The translations under genes and the position numbers were made by a program. The notes below the pieces were generated by a model. That model was given only the letters and a program-made list of their open reading frames with translations, had not been told where the DNA came from and searched no databases. Below are positions 42,641 through 51,767 of a stretch of DNA of 64,000 nucleotides, in pieces (within the stretch, counting starts at the first letter, position 1; every line of letters begins with the position of its first letter). The stretch covers positions 1 through 64,000 of the forward strand of contig CAVTZF010000026.1 in assembly GCA_963739095.1 (NCBI GenBank), read 5' to 3'. Source of the stretch: JACVRW01 sp963739095. Its GTDB lineage: Bacteria > Actinomycetota > Thermoleophilia > Solirubrobacterales > Thermoleophilaceae.

Positions 42641-44038
42641 TCAGAACTGGAAGTAGATGAACGGGGGAACGCCCTGGCTGGGGACCGTAGCGCCGACGAT
42701 CGCCACCACAATCGCGAGCCCGAGGCCGAGCGCCGGGGCGGACAGGCCCGCGAGCCGCACGCGCAGCCGGTCGAGCGGGTCCGGCGGCAGCAGCTGGAAG
42801 CCGACCACGACCAGCACGGCGCCGACGGTCACCGCGCTCCACAGGGTCGCCGGCCCCGGCACGAAGAGCTGGCCGATGAACGTCGCCGCGAGCTCGAGGC
42901 TCTCCGCACGGAACAGGATCCAGCCGAACACGACGACGTTGAAGACGATCAGCCACGCGAGCCAGGCCGGCGGCCTGCGCACGCCGCGGTCGCGCAACGC
43001 GTGCTCGACCACGAGCGCCGTGCCGTGCAGCGTGCCCCACAGGATGAAACCCCAGGCGGCGCCGTGCCAGAGCCCGCCGAGCACCATCGTGATCATCAGG
43101 TTGCGGTAGGTCTGGAGCTTCCCGTGCCGGTTGCCGCCGAGCGGGATGTAGAGGAAGTCGCGCAGGAAGCGCGAGAGCGTCATGTGCCAGCGCCGCCAGA
43201 AGTCGCGGAAGCTGAGCGCGCGGTAGGGGTTGTTGAAGTTCTGCGGGAAGACGAAGCCCATCAGCAGCGCCACGCCGATCGCGATGTCGGTGTAGCCGGA
43301 GAAGTCGCAGTAGATCTGCGCCGCGTAGGCGTAGGCGGCGAGCGCCACGTCAGGCGCCGCGTACGCCTCCGGCACGCCGAACACCGGGTCCACGATCTCG
43401 CGCGCCAGGTAGTCGGCCAGCGCGACCTTCTTGATCAGGCCGATCGCGATCAGGACGACGCCGGCGCCGACCGCCACGTCCCGCGGATTGCGCGGGCTCG
43501 CCAGCTGCGGGATGAACTCGCGGGCCCGCACGATCGGCCCGGCCACCACATGCGGGAAGAACGACAGGTAGAGCGCGAAGTCGAGCGTCGACGCCGGCTT
43601 GAGCAGGCCGCGCTTGACGTCGACCACGTACGAGATCGCCTGGAAAGTGATGAACGACAGCCCGATCGGCAGCGCCAGTGTGAGCAGCGGCAGGGGCATG
43701 CCGAGCCCGAGCGAATCCAGGAACGACCCGATCTCCCCGGCGAAGAAGCCGTAGTACTTGAACAGCCCGAGGACACCCAGGTCGACGGCGACCGTGGCTG
43801 CCATGATCAGGCGGCGGCGCTTCTCGTCCTCGCTGCGTTCGACGAGCAGCGCGCCGGCCTGGTTCGCGAGGGTGACGCCGGCGAGGAGAAGTGCGTAGCG
43901 TGGGCTCGCCGCTGCGTAGAACAGGTAGCTCGAAGCGAGGATGAACGGCTTCCAAACACGCGGATACGGCATCAGCGCCCAGGAGAGGGCGAGCACCACC
44001 GGGAAGAAGAATGCGAACTCGTAAGAGGGGAAAACCAC
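42641..44038 (-). CDS. MBOAT-family membrane O-acyltransferase (AlgI-like)
   Basis: 465 residues, about 11 membrane helices. Moves acyl groups across the membrane for O-acetylation of a surface glycan. Family motifs: FKYYGFF, LPIGLSFITFQAISYVVDVK, FFPHVVAGPIVRA, QIYCDFSGYTDIAIGVA, FWRRWHMTLSRFLRDFLYIP, and the catalytic His in GGLWHGAAWGF. GTG 44038 lies inside the 5' end of the divergent SGNH gene (28-bp overlap). It partners with the SGNH protein downstream. The acceptor polymer is unknown. Confidence 0.92.
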   Translation of the reverse strand: MVFPSYEFAFFFPVVLALSWALMPYPRVWKPFILASSYLFYAAASPRYALLLAGVTLANQAGALLVERSEDEKRRRLIMAATVAVDLGVLGLFKYYGFFAGEIGSFLDSLGLGMPLPLLTLALPIGLSFITFQAISYVVDVKRGLLKPASTLDFALYLSFFPHVVAGPIVRAREFIPQLASPRNPRDVAVGAGVVLIAIGLIKKVALADYLAREIVDPVFGVPEAYAAPDVALAAYAYAAQIYCDFSGYTDIAIGVALLMGFVFPQNFNNPYRALSFRDFWRRWHMTLSRFLRDFLYIPLGGNRHGKLQTYRNLMITMVLGGLWHGAAWGFILWGTLHGTALVVEHALRDRGVRRPPAWLAWLIVFNVVVFGWILFRAESLELAATFIGQLFVPGPATLWSAVTVGAVLVVVGFQLLPPDPLDRLRVRLAGLSAPALGLGLAIVVAIVGATVPSQGVPPFIYFQF

Positions 44039-44715
44039 TGCGGACGGGGGCGATCTTAGGGGCGCTCGCGGCCGCGCTCGTGCTCGCTCCGGCGGCGCAG
44101 GCGGCCTGCGGCGGTGTGGTGCGCGGGGTCCCCACGGCCAACTCGCCCTTCAGGCCACCGCCGCTGGCAGTCGGCGACTCGATCATGTTGGGTGCCTTCG
44201 ACCCGCTCCGGGCGCGCGGCTTCGAAGTCGACGTGCGCGGCTGCCGGCAGATGAGCGAGGGGCTCAGTGTGCTGCGAGCGCGGAAGCAATCGCTGCCTCG
44301 CTTCGTCGCGGTCGGGCTCGGCACCAACTGGACGGTCACGCTCGATCAGGTCCGCCAGGCGCTGCGCATCGTCGGGCGCGAACGCGTCCTCGGCCTCGTC
44401 ACCCCGCGCGAGGTGGGCGGCGTGCAGAGCTCCGACCAGGCTGTGATGCGGGAGGCGGGCCGGCGCTGGCCGAACCGCGTGCGCTTGATCGACTGGGTCA
44501 GGAGCAGCAGCGGCCACAGCGATTGGTTCTACAGCGACGGGCTGCACCTGACTCCGAAGGGCGCGCGTGCGATGGCGCGCCTGATCCGGGGCGCCCTGAC
44601 CGCCGCGCCGGCCCCGTCGGACCCGGAGCCGCCCTCGGGCCCGCCGCCGGGCGGCGGGGTGCCGGGGCCCTCGGCCGTCAGCGCAGGATCCGCTCCCGCC
44701 GCAGCGTCCGGATGA
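44011..44715 (+). CDS. Secreted SGNH-like protein (B)
   Basis: 234 residues. Signal peptide with the basic head MRTRKRGKPLRT and a hydrophobic core ending near AQA. The SGNH-type domain has LAVGDSIMLGAFDPLRARGF, FVAVGLGTNW and YSDGLHLTPKGARAM (block V). The C-terminal 30 residues are Pro/Gly-rich. It is opposite and overlapping at the start with the MBOAT gene, and overlaps the convergent SGNH gene C by 38 bp at its end. Confidence 0.8.
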   Translation: MRTRKRGKPLRTGAILGALAAALVLAPAAQAACGGVVRGVPTANSPFRPPPLAVGDSIMLGAFDPLRARGFEVDVRGCRQMSEGLSVLRARKQSLPRFVAVGLGTNWTVTLDQVRQALRIVGRERVLGLVTPREVGGVQSSDQAVMREAGRRWPNRVRLIDWVRSSSGHSDWFYSDGLHLTPKGARAMARLIRGALTAAPAPSDPEPPSGPPPGGGVPGPSAVSAGSAPAAASG

Positions 44716-45883
44716 TCACGCTGGCAGCGACAGATGCCCCGGTCGTGTTCAGGTGGACGCCGTCGCCCTGGCGCACGCGCCGCAGGCGGCCGCCGACGGG
44801 CATCGAGTCGCGGTAGCGCCCGCCGGGCGTGAACACCTCGACCAGGTCGATCACCCGCACGTCGCGGCGCGCCCGTTCGGCAGCGCGCCGGATGCCGGCG
44901 TTGACGGCGGGGAAGGTCTCGCGGAAGAAGCCTCCGCGCGGCGTCGGCAGCAGCAGCCAGTACACACGCGTGCGCCCACCGCGGCCATAGCTGGCCATCA
45001 TCCTGCCGGCCCGGCGGGCGTACTCGGCGATCCAGGCCTCGTTGTTGCAGCAGGCCGCGTCCCCCATCGGGAAGCCGTCGTTCGCGCCCAGGAACATCAC
45101 GACGACGTCGGGCTTGCTCGCGGCCTGGCGGCGCGCCTGCGCCGGCCAGTCGAGGAGCGACGGCTTCGAGATCCCCGTGCTGATGTGGGCGTCGCTGCGC
45201 ACGCGGACGCCCCGCGGCCCGAGCCGCGCCTTCAGGTAGCCGTCGATGATCTGGATCATCGAGTCGCCCGTGGCGAGCAGGCTCAGCCCGCCGCCCGGTT
45301 TGCGTGCCCGCACGATGCGCTCGGCGCGCCCGTAGGGGGTGCTCGCCTCGACCCGCCAGCCGCCCGGCCGCAGCGCCCGGAAGCGCGCCGTCTCACCGCG
45401 GCGGCCGACCCGCTCGCGGCGGCAGTCGGCGGGACCCCCCGGCGGCTCGACGCAGAGCCGCGCCGCGAGACCGCCGATGCGCCAGCGGTCGACGAGCCGC
45501 AGCTGCACCGAGCGGCCGCTGCGGGCGCGGCGGGGCGCCTCGACGGCGAGCCGGCGCGCGCACGACGGCGTGCGCACCTCGGCGCTCGTCGCCTGGCCGT
45601 CGGCGCTCGTCGCCGTGAAGGTCCGCGCACGGCGGTCACAGAGCCACGTCGCCACGCGGCGCAGGCTCGTCGACGACTCCGTGGGCGTCACCTGCGCAAG
45701 TTGCCGAGCGCCCTCCGTGATCGTCACCTGCACGCCGGGGGCGGAGCGCAGGCGCAGGTCGATGTAGCCCCGCTCACGTGTATCGGCACTGAGCGCGAAT
45801 GGCGGCTCCTGAGCGGGGGCGTCGCCCGCGACCCCGCTGAAGAGAGCCAGGAGGAGTGCCGCCGGCAGCAGCCGCAGACTCAC
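44678..45883 (-). CDS. Secreted SGNH/DUF459 protein with N-terminal domains (C)
   Basis: 401 residues. Signal peptide (RLLPAALLLALFSGVAGDAP). Residues about 30-215 form one or two beta-rich Ig-like domains with Cys pairs (ATWLCDRRA, TPSCARRL; LCVEPPGGPADCRRE). They are followed by the SGNH domain: LATGDSMIQIIDGYLKARLG, SKPSLLDWPAQARRQ, VVVMFLGANDGFPMG, GDGVHLNTTGA. It is a clear paralogue of protein A (both have GANxGF and VFTPGG/IFTPGG). GTG 45883 overlaps the SpoIID gene stop. Confidence 0.82.
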   Translation of the reverse strand: MSLRLLPAALLLALFSGVAGDAPAQEPPFALSADTRERGYIDLRLRSAPGVQVTITEGARQLAQVTPTESSTSLRRVATWLCDRRARTFTATSADGQATSAEVRTPSCARRLAVEAPRRARSGRSVQLRLVDRWRIGGLAARLCVEPPGGPADCRRERVGRRGETARFRALRPGGWRVEASTPYGRAERIVRARKPGGGLSLLATGDSMIQIIDGYLKARLGPRGVRVRSDAHISTGISKPSLLDWPAQARRQAASKPDVVVMFLGANDGFPMGDAACCNNEAWIAEYARRAGRMMASYGRGGRTRVYWLLLPTPRGGFFRETFPAVNAGIRRAAERARRDVRVIDLVEVFTPGGRYRDSMPVGGRLRRVRQGDGVHLNTTGASVAASVIIRTLRRERILR

Positions 45884-47259
45884 CGCACGCGCACGGCCGG
45901 GCCGGCGACCGAGCCGCCCTTCACCCGGAACACGCCGGCAGCGCCGACCGCTGCGCGGTAGCGCCCGTGCCGGTGGGCGCGCACACGCGCGACGGTGCGC
46001 CAACCCGAGGCGGTCCTGCGCTGCACGGCGAGCTTGCGGGTGCGCGGGGCGGGCCGGAAGTCGCCGGCGAGGGCGAGCGTTCGCGCCGGCGGCGGACCCC
46101 AGCTCGAGGGGCGGGCCGAGCGCTGCCGCACCGCGGAGCTCCGCACGCGCACGTCCGTGAACCAGGTGTCGGGCAGGCCGAGCGCCGCGCGCACCTGCGG
46201 ACCGGTGACCGTCCGCGACCCGCTAGTGCCGACGACGCGGGCGCGCACGACGCGCGGCGACACGCCGCGCTGCAGGACCTTCAGCTCCTTGAAGCGCCCG
46301 GGAGCCCCGAGCGCCGAGTCGAGCGACGCCGCCGAGAACGGTCGCTGCCAGCGGTGGTAGGGCGAGTGGTAGTCGTACGGGTCGGGCACCCCGACGAGCC
46401 ACGGCTTCGACAGCGCGCCGACGAACGAGAACTCGATGTTCTCGGTGTGCCCGCCCGAGGTGGAGAAGTAGTAGGTCACGGCCGGCTGGCCGCTGTAGGT
46501 GAGGATCTGTCCCTTGGTCTGGTCGACCGCCGCGTTCGAGCGCACGCTCTCGCCGACGACGCCCTTGTAGACCTGAGAGCGCGTGTCGGGGTACTGGTCG
46601 AACGTGCCCGTCGTCTTGCGCGTGGCGAGCGCGTACGTGCGCGCCGCCACGGACTGAACCTTGAGTGCCTCGAGCGGCCACGAGCTCGGCATCTCGCCCG
46701 CGACGACGCCCTTCACGTACGGATCGAGGTCGATCACGTTGATCGCGGTGACGCCGCCGACATCGGGACGGATCTCGATCGCGCCGCGGTAGAGGCCGTC
46801 GCTGATCGAGTTGAGGGCGGGGCCGAGCAGGCGGATCGGCTCGCTGCCGCCCGCGCTGACGCTCAGAGGGCCGGGGGAGCGGCCCACGCGCCGGCCGCCG
46901 CTCGTCCGCAGCACGATGCCGGAGCCGGAGCGGCGGGCGATGTAGGTCGTGCCCTTCCGCAGCGCCTCGCCGCCCGCGCTCGTGGCACCGCGGAAGCGGA
47001 TGTACGGGTCGCTCGGCTGCAGCAGCACGCGCACCGGTCGCCCCGGCGCGGACTCGAGCTGTGTGCCCTCGTAGTAGTGGCTGAGGATCCCCCTATAGGT
47101 GCTTCCCTCGAGGGCGTAGCCATAGGCGCCGTACTGGCTCATGCCGATGCCGTGGCCGAAGCCCGCGCCCTTCAGGACGTGGCGCACGGCGGCGTCCGCG
47201 CCGGCGGGCACGGCGAGCAGAAGCGCTGCGAGAGCTGTCAGGACGATGAGTCGGCGCAC
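45880..47259 (-). CDS. SpoIID/LytB-domain secreted protein
   Basis: 459 residues. Signal peptide (RLIVLTALAALLLAVPAGAD), GFGHGIGMSQYGAYGYALEG, then the SpoIID core: INVIDLDPYVKGVVAGEMPS, ALKVQSVAARTYALA, TRSQVYKGV and TYYFSTSGGHTENIEFSF. SpoIID is a lytic transglycosylase-type enzyme in spore formers; in non-sporulating actinobacteria such proteins are thought to act on the wall. The last about 130 residues are Arg-rich and Ser/Pro-rich beta-like sequence. GTG 47259. Coupled to SGNH protein C. Confidence 0.88.
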   Translation of the reverse strand: MRRLIVLTALAALLLAVPAGADAAVRHVLKGAGFGHGIGMSQYGAYGYALEGSTYRGILSHYYEGTQLESAPGRPVRVLLQPSDPYIRFRGATSAGGEALRKGTTYIARRSGSGIVLRTSGGRRVGRSPGPLSVSAGGSEPIRLLGPALNSISDGLYRGAIEIRPDVGGVTAINVIDLDPYVKGVVAGEMPSSWPLEALKVQSVAARTYALATRKTTGTFDQYPDTRSQVYKGVVGESVRSNAAVDQTKGQILTYSGQPAVTYYFSTSGGHTENIEFSFVGALSKPWLVGVPDPYDYHSPYHRWQRPFSAASLDSALGAPGRFKELKVLQRGVSPRVVRARVVGTSGSRTVTGPQVRAALGLPDTWFTDVRVRSSAVRQRSARPSSWGPPPARTLALAGDFRPAPRTRKLAVQRRTASGWRTVARVRAHRHGRYRAAVGAAGVFRVKGGSVAGPAVRVR

Positions 47260-47301
47260 GAGTCCTCTAACGCGCTATACGGGCCAAGGTAGCGCCCGGA
47301 C

Positions 47302-48625
47302 TCACGAAACCGCGTACAGGCGCCACTCGCCGGGCACGCCGCGGAGCTCATGCGCTCCCCTGTCATCGAACTCGATTCCGGATCCGACGACCAGGTCCTT
47401 CACGGTCCCCGAGACGAGCACCTCCCTCGGCGATGCCCGATCCAACACCCGTGCGGCGATGTGCACGGCCAGCCCGCCGAGGTCACCGTCCATCACCTCG
47501 AGCTCACCGGTGTGGAGCCCGGCCCGCACCTGGATGCCGAGCGAGTCCATCGCCTCGGCCACCGACGCCGCGCAGCGGATCGCGCGGGCCGGTCCGTCGA
47601 AGGTGGCGAGGAAGCCGTCGCCGGTGCGCTTGACCTCGCGGCCGCGGTGGCGCTCGAGTGCGTGCCGGAAGAGCGCGTCGTGGCGCTCGAGCAGCGAGCG
47701 CCAGCCGCGATCGCCGAGCTCGGCGGCGCGGCTCGTCGAGTCGCAGATGTCGGTGAACAGCACCGTCGCGAGCATCCGGTCCGGCTCGTGCTCGTGGCGC
47801 ACGCCCGGTCAGGTGCTCCTCGACCTCCCCGAGCAGGACGTCGCTCTCGCCGAGCGAGAACATGTTGTCGCCGCCCTCGAGCTCCACGAAGCGGGCGTCG
47901 GGGATCTGGCTAGCGATGTAGCGGGAGTGCTCGATGTTGATGAACGAGTCGTCGCGGCGATGCATCACGAGCGTCGGGACGCGGATCGAGGGCAGCACGT
48001 CGCGCACGTCGAACTCGCCGATCAGGGCGAGCATTCTGCGGATGGTGGCGGGCGAGGCCGCGAGCCGTTCGAGCCGCCCGGCCCACTCCATGAAGCTCGG
48101 ATCGCTCACCTCGCTGGGCGCGACGCCGGCCACGACGTGGCCCTCGCCCCAGCGCTCGACCTGCTCCTCCATCTTCTGGGTGCGGACCTCGGCCGGCCAG
48201 GCGAACTCATAGCCGGGCGCCCAGGTGGCGCGTGCGAAGGCGGCGTAGAGGACGAGCGCGCTGACCCGCTCGGGGTAGGTGGCCGCGAACAGCATCGCCA
48301 TCGGTCCGCCCTCGAGCGTTCCGAACAGCGCCACGCGCTCGGAACCGGCGGCGTCCATCACGCCGAGCAGGTCGTCCATCTGCTCCTCGAGCGTGGGCGC
48401 ACCGAAGAACGGATCCGACAGGCCCGAGCCGCGCCGGTCGAACGTGATCAGGCGCGCGAAGGTCGTGAGCCGGCGCATCACGCGCATGAGTGAGCGCTCA
48501 GACCAGAGGTACTCGACCTGCGAGATCCAGGGCGGGATCCACATCAGGTCGATGGGACCGTCGCCCTCGACGATGTAGGCGATGTGGAGGTCGCCGCTCT
48601 TCGCGTAGCGAGCCACAGGAGGCAC
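47302..48625 (-). CDS. Alpha/beta hydrolase fused to a class III adenylate/guanylate cyclase domain, one frameshift
   Basis: About 440 residues. The N-terminal hydrolase part begins PPVARYAKSGDLHIAYIVEG and has LITFDRRGSGLSDP, LFGTLEGGPMAM (the nucleophile elbow is GTLEGG, so Glu stands where Ser is expected) and LVMHRRDDSFI. The C-terminal cyclase part has ATVLFTDICDSTSRAAELGD (first metal Asp) and VKRTGDGFLATFDGPARAI (second Asp), VRAGLHTGELE. The break is at the CCC run 47804-47806; one extra base, and 1324 nt = 441 codons + 1. This architecture is common in Thermoleophilia and mycobacteria. The catalytic Ser is missing, so the hydrolase half may sense a ligand. Confidence 0.82.
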
Positions 48626-48660
48626 GGAATCAAGTTACCGGGGCTGGGTACGCTCCGGGG

Positions 48661-50304
48661 GTGGCAGAGCGGAAAGCCAGCGACGTCTTCGTCGAATGCC
48701 TCGAGGCCGAGGGCGTGAGGCACGTCTTCGGCATTCCAGGCGAAGAGACCCTCGACCTGAACGAGTCGCTCTCGCGCTCGTCGATCGAGTTCGTGCCGGT
48801 CCGTCACGAGCAGGGCGGCGCCTATATGGCGGACGTCTACGGTCGTCTCACCGGCCACGCCGGCGTCTGCCTGGGCACGCTCGGCCCCGGTGCCCTCAAC
48901 CTCGTGACCGCGGTCGCGGACGCCTACCTCGACCGCGCGCCGCTCGTCGCGCTGACCGGCCAGGGCGACCTCGAGCGCATGCACAAGGAGTCGCACCAGT
49001 ACATCGACCTCCTGCGGGTGATGCGCCCGATCACGAAGTGGAACGCGCGGCTCTCAGACGCCGCGATCATCCCCGAGGTCGTCCGCAAGGCGTTCAAGCT
49101 CGCCGAGGGCGAGAAGCCCGGCGCGACGCACATCGAGCTGCCCGAGGACGTGATGGCCGCGCAGGTCGACGCCGAGCCGCTGCCGCGCCGGCGCCCCGTC
49201 CATTCCGAGCCCGCCGCGCGCGAGCTCCTCGAGGCGGCCGAGCTGATCCGCGGCGCCGTACGGCCCGTGGCGCTCGCAGGCAACGGCGTCGTGCGCGCCA
49301 ACGCCGCGCCCGCGCTGCGCGAGTTCGTGCGCGCCACCGGCATCCCGGTCGCCGAGACGTTCATGGGCAAGGGCCTGCTGCCGCCCGACAGCTCGCACGC
49401 GCTCGGCTCGGTCGGCCTGCAGGCGGGCGACTACGACATGGCCGGCTTCGGCGAGGCCGACCTGGTCCTCGCGATCGGCTACGACCTCGTCGAGCAGTCG
49501 CCCGAGACCTGGAACCCGAAGCGCGACAAGCGCGTGATCTGCATCGACTCGGAGCCGGCCGAGACGGACGCCTACTTCATGCCCGAAGTCGAGCTCGTCG
49601 GCGACATCTACCACGTGCTCGCGCGGCTCGGCGAGGAGTGCCGGCACGTGCCGCACCAGGGCGGCTCGGCGAAGCTGCGCGAGGTCGTGCTCGGGCGCTT
49701 CGAGCAGGCAAGGGACGACGACTCGTTCCCGATGCAACCGCCGCGCGCGCTCTGGGAGATCCGCCAGGCGCTCGCGCGCGACGACATCCTGATCTCGGAT
49801 GTCGGCCTGCACAAGCTCTGGATCGGGCGCATGTTCCCGGCCTACGAGCCGAACACGGTGCTGATCGCGAACGGGCTCGCCGGAATGGGCTTCGCCGTGC
49901 CGGCTGCCATCGCCGCCAAGCTCGTGCACCCGGCGCGCCGCGTCGTGACCGTCAACGGGGACGGCGGCTTCCTCATGAACTGCCAGGAGCTCGAGACCGC
50001 GGTTCGCCTCGGCACGCCGTTCGTGAACGTGATCTGGGAGAACCGCCAGTACGGCTCGATCGTCTGGAAGCAGGAGAAGCGCTTCGGCACCCATTTCGGC
50101 ACCGACTTCACGAACCCCGACTTCGTGAAGCTCGCCGAGGGCTTCGGGATGCCCGGCTGGCGTTGCGAGGCGCCGGAGGACTTCGGGGCGCACCTGCAGC
50201 ACGCACTCACGCTCGACGTCCCGTCGGTGATCGTGCTGCCGATCGACTACTCGCTGGACGTCGCAATCTCTGAGGAACTAGGAACGGAGACCGTTGCCAC
50301 ATGA
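48661..50304 (+). CDS. ThDP-dependent enzyme: 2-oxoglutarate decarboxylase-like / acetolactate synthase family
   Basis: 547 residues from GTG 48661. Three ThDP-enzyme domains. FGIPGEETLDLNESLSRSSI and RHEQGGAYMADVYGRLTG contain the cofactor Glu; VNGDGGFLMNCQELETAVRL is the ThDP/Mg motif; GKGLLPPDSSHALGSVGL lies in the middle domain. MHKESHQYIDLLRVMRPITK and VRKAFKLAEGEKPGATHIEL recall cyanobacterial 2-oxoglutarate decarboxylase, long annotated as acetolactate synthase. Like that gene, it is directly followed by succinate-semialdehyde dehydrogenase (ATGA overlap). Catabolic acetolactate synthase remains possible; no acetolactate decarboxylase is nearby. Confidence 0.82.
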   Translation: MAERKASDVFVECLEAEGVRHVFGIPGEETLDLNESLSRSSIEFVPVRHEQGGAYMADVYGRLTGHAGVCLGTLGPGALNLVTAVADAYLDRAPLVALTGQGDLERMHKESHQYIDLLRVMRPITKWNARLSDAAIIPEVVRKAFKLAEGEKPGATHIELPEDVMAAQVDAEPLPRRRPVHSEPAARELLEAAELIRGAVRPVALAGNGVVRANAAPALREFVRATGIPVAETFMGKGLLPPDSSHALGSVGLQAGDYDMAGFGEADLVLAIGYDLVEQSPETWNPKRDKRVICIDSEPAETDAYFMPEVELVGDIYHVLARLGEECRHVPHQGGSAKLREVVLGRFEQARDDDSFPMQPPRALWEIRQALARDDILISDVGLHKLWIGRMFPAYEPNTVLIANGLAGMGFAVPAAIAAKLVHPARRVVTVNGDGGFLMNCQELETAVRLGTPFVNVIWENRQYGSIVWKQEKRFGTHFGTDFTNPDFVKLAEGFGMPGWRCEAPEDFGAHLQHALTLDVPSVIVLPIDYSLDVAISEELGTETVAT

Positions 50305-51767
50305 GCATCGCAACCCAGGAACAGCAGGTCGTCGACAAGGTTGAGAAGCGCCTCTACATAGGTGGCGAGTGGCGCGACGCGAGCGGCTCGGCGACGCTCG
50401 ACGTGATCGACCCGGCCACCGAGGAGCCGATCGCCGCGGTCGCCGACGCCTCCCCCGAGGACGCCATGGCGGCGCTCGACGCGGCGGTCGAGGCGCAGGC
50501 AGAGTGGGCGGCCACCCCGGCCAACGACCGTGCGGGGATCCTCTGGAAGGCATTCGAGCTGATGGTCGAGCGCACCGAGGAGCTCGGCACGCTGATGACC
50601 CTCGAGATGGGGAAGCCGGTGGCCGAGTCGAAGGCCGAGATCACCTACGCGGCCGACTTCTTCCGCTGGTTCTCGGGCGAGGCCCTTCGCATCGACGGCA
50701 ACTACAAGCAGTTCGCGAACGCCACGAGCCGCGTGCTGGTGATGAAACAGCCGGTCGGCCCGTCGCTGATGATCACGCCCTGGAACTTCCCGATGGCGAT
50801 GGGCACGCGCAAGGTTGGCCCGGCGCTTGCGGCCGGCTGCACCTCGGTGATCAAGCCGGCGCAGCAGACCCCGCTGTCGATGCTGGCGATGGCGCAGATC
50901 CTCGAGGAGGCCGGCCTCCCGGGCGGCGTCGTCAACATCATCACGACGGCGAAGTCCGGCCCGACCACGGGGCCGCTGATCGAGGACCAGCGACTGCGCA
51001 AGCTGTCGTTCACCGGATCGACCGAGGTCGGCCGCAGGCTGATCGAGGCGTCGGCGAAGAACGTGCTGAAGGTCTCGATGGAGCTCGGCGGCAACGCCCC
51101 CTTCCTGATCTTCGACGACGCCGACCTCGACGAGGCTGTCGAGGGCGCCCTGCTCGCGAAGATGCGGAACATCGGCGAGGCGTGCACTGCGGCCAACCGC
51201 TTCCACGTCGCGGAGTCCGTGCGCGAGGAGTTCACGCAGCGGCTCGCCGACCGGATGGGAGCGCTCAAGCTCGGCCGGGGCACGGAGCCGGACGTGAACG
51301 TCGGGCCGCTGATCGACGAGCCCTCGCGCGAAAAGGTCAAGGAGCTGATCGAGGACGCCCTCTCGAGGGGCGCCACCAAGGTGGTCGGCGGCGAGATCCC
51401 GGACGGCCGCGGCTACTTCGTGCCGCCCACCGTCCTCGGCAACGTGCCCGACGACGCGCGCGTCTTCCACGAGGAGATCTTCGGACCGGTGGCGCCGGTG
51501 GGCGGCTTCGAGTCCGAGGAGGACGCGATCGCGCGCGCCAACGACACCGAGTACGGCCTCGTCGCGTACGTCTTCACCCGCGACATCAAGCGTGCGCTGC
51601 GCGTCTGCGAGGGCCTCGAGACCGGCATGGTCGGCCTGAACCAGGGCATGGTTTCGAACGCGGGAGCACCCTTCGGCGGCGTCAAGCAGTCGGGCATCGG
51701 CCGCGAGGGCGGCCAGGAGGGCCTGGAGGAGTTCCTCGAGACGAAGTACGTGGCCGTGAACATGTGA
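50301..51767 (+). CDS. Succinate-semialdehyde dehydrogenase (aldehyde dehydrogenase family)
   Basis: 488 residues. Oxidises succinic semialdehyde to succinate with NAD(P)+. MITPWNFPMAMGTRKVGPAL, KLSFTGSTEVGRRLIEAS, MELGGNAPFLIFDDADLDEA (general base Glu) and NIGEACTAANRFHVAE (nucleophile Cys) follow the SSADH pattern. ATG 50301 overlaps the ThDP enzyme by 4 bp, and its stop overlaps the GTG of the CoA-hydrolase gene. If the ThDP enzyme makes succinic semialdehyde from 2-oxoglutarate, the pair completes the TCA cycle without 2-oxoglutarate dehydrogenase. Confidence 0.87.
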   Translation: MSIATQEQQVVDKVEKRLYIGGEWRDASGSATLDVIDPATEEPIAAVADASPEDAMAALDAAVEAQAEWAATPANDRAGILWKAFELMVERTEELGTLMTLEMGKPVAESKAEITYAADFFRWFSGEALRIDGNYKQFANATSRVLVMKQPVGPSLMITPWNFPMAMGTRKVGPALAAGCTSVIKPAQQTPLSMLAMAQILEEAGLPGGVVNIITTAKSGPTTGPLIEDQRLRKLSFTGSTEVGRRLIEASAKNVLKVSMELGGNAPFLIFDDADLDEAVEGALLAKMRNIGEACTAANRFHVAESVREEFTQRLADRMGALKLGRGTEPDVNVGPLIDEPSREKVKELIEDALSRGATKVVGGEIPDGRGYFVPPTVLGNVPDDARVFHEEIFGPVAPVGGFESEEDAIARANDTEYGLVAYVFTRDIKRALRVCEGLETGMVGLNQGMVSNAGAPFGGVKQSGIGREGGQEGLEEFLETKYVAVNM

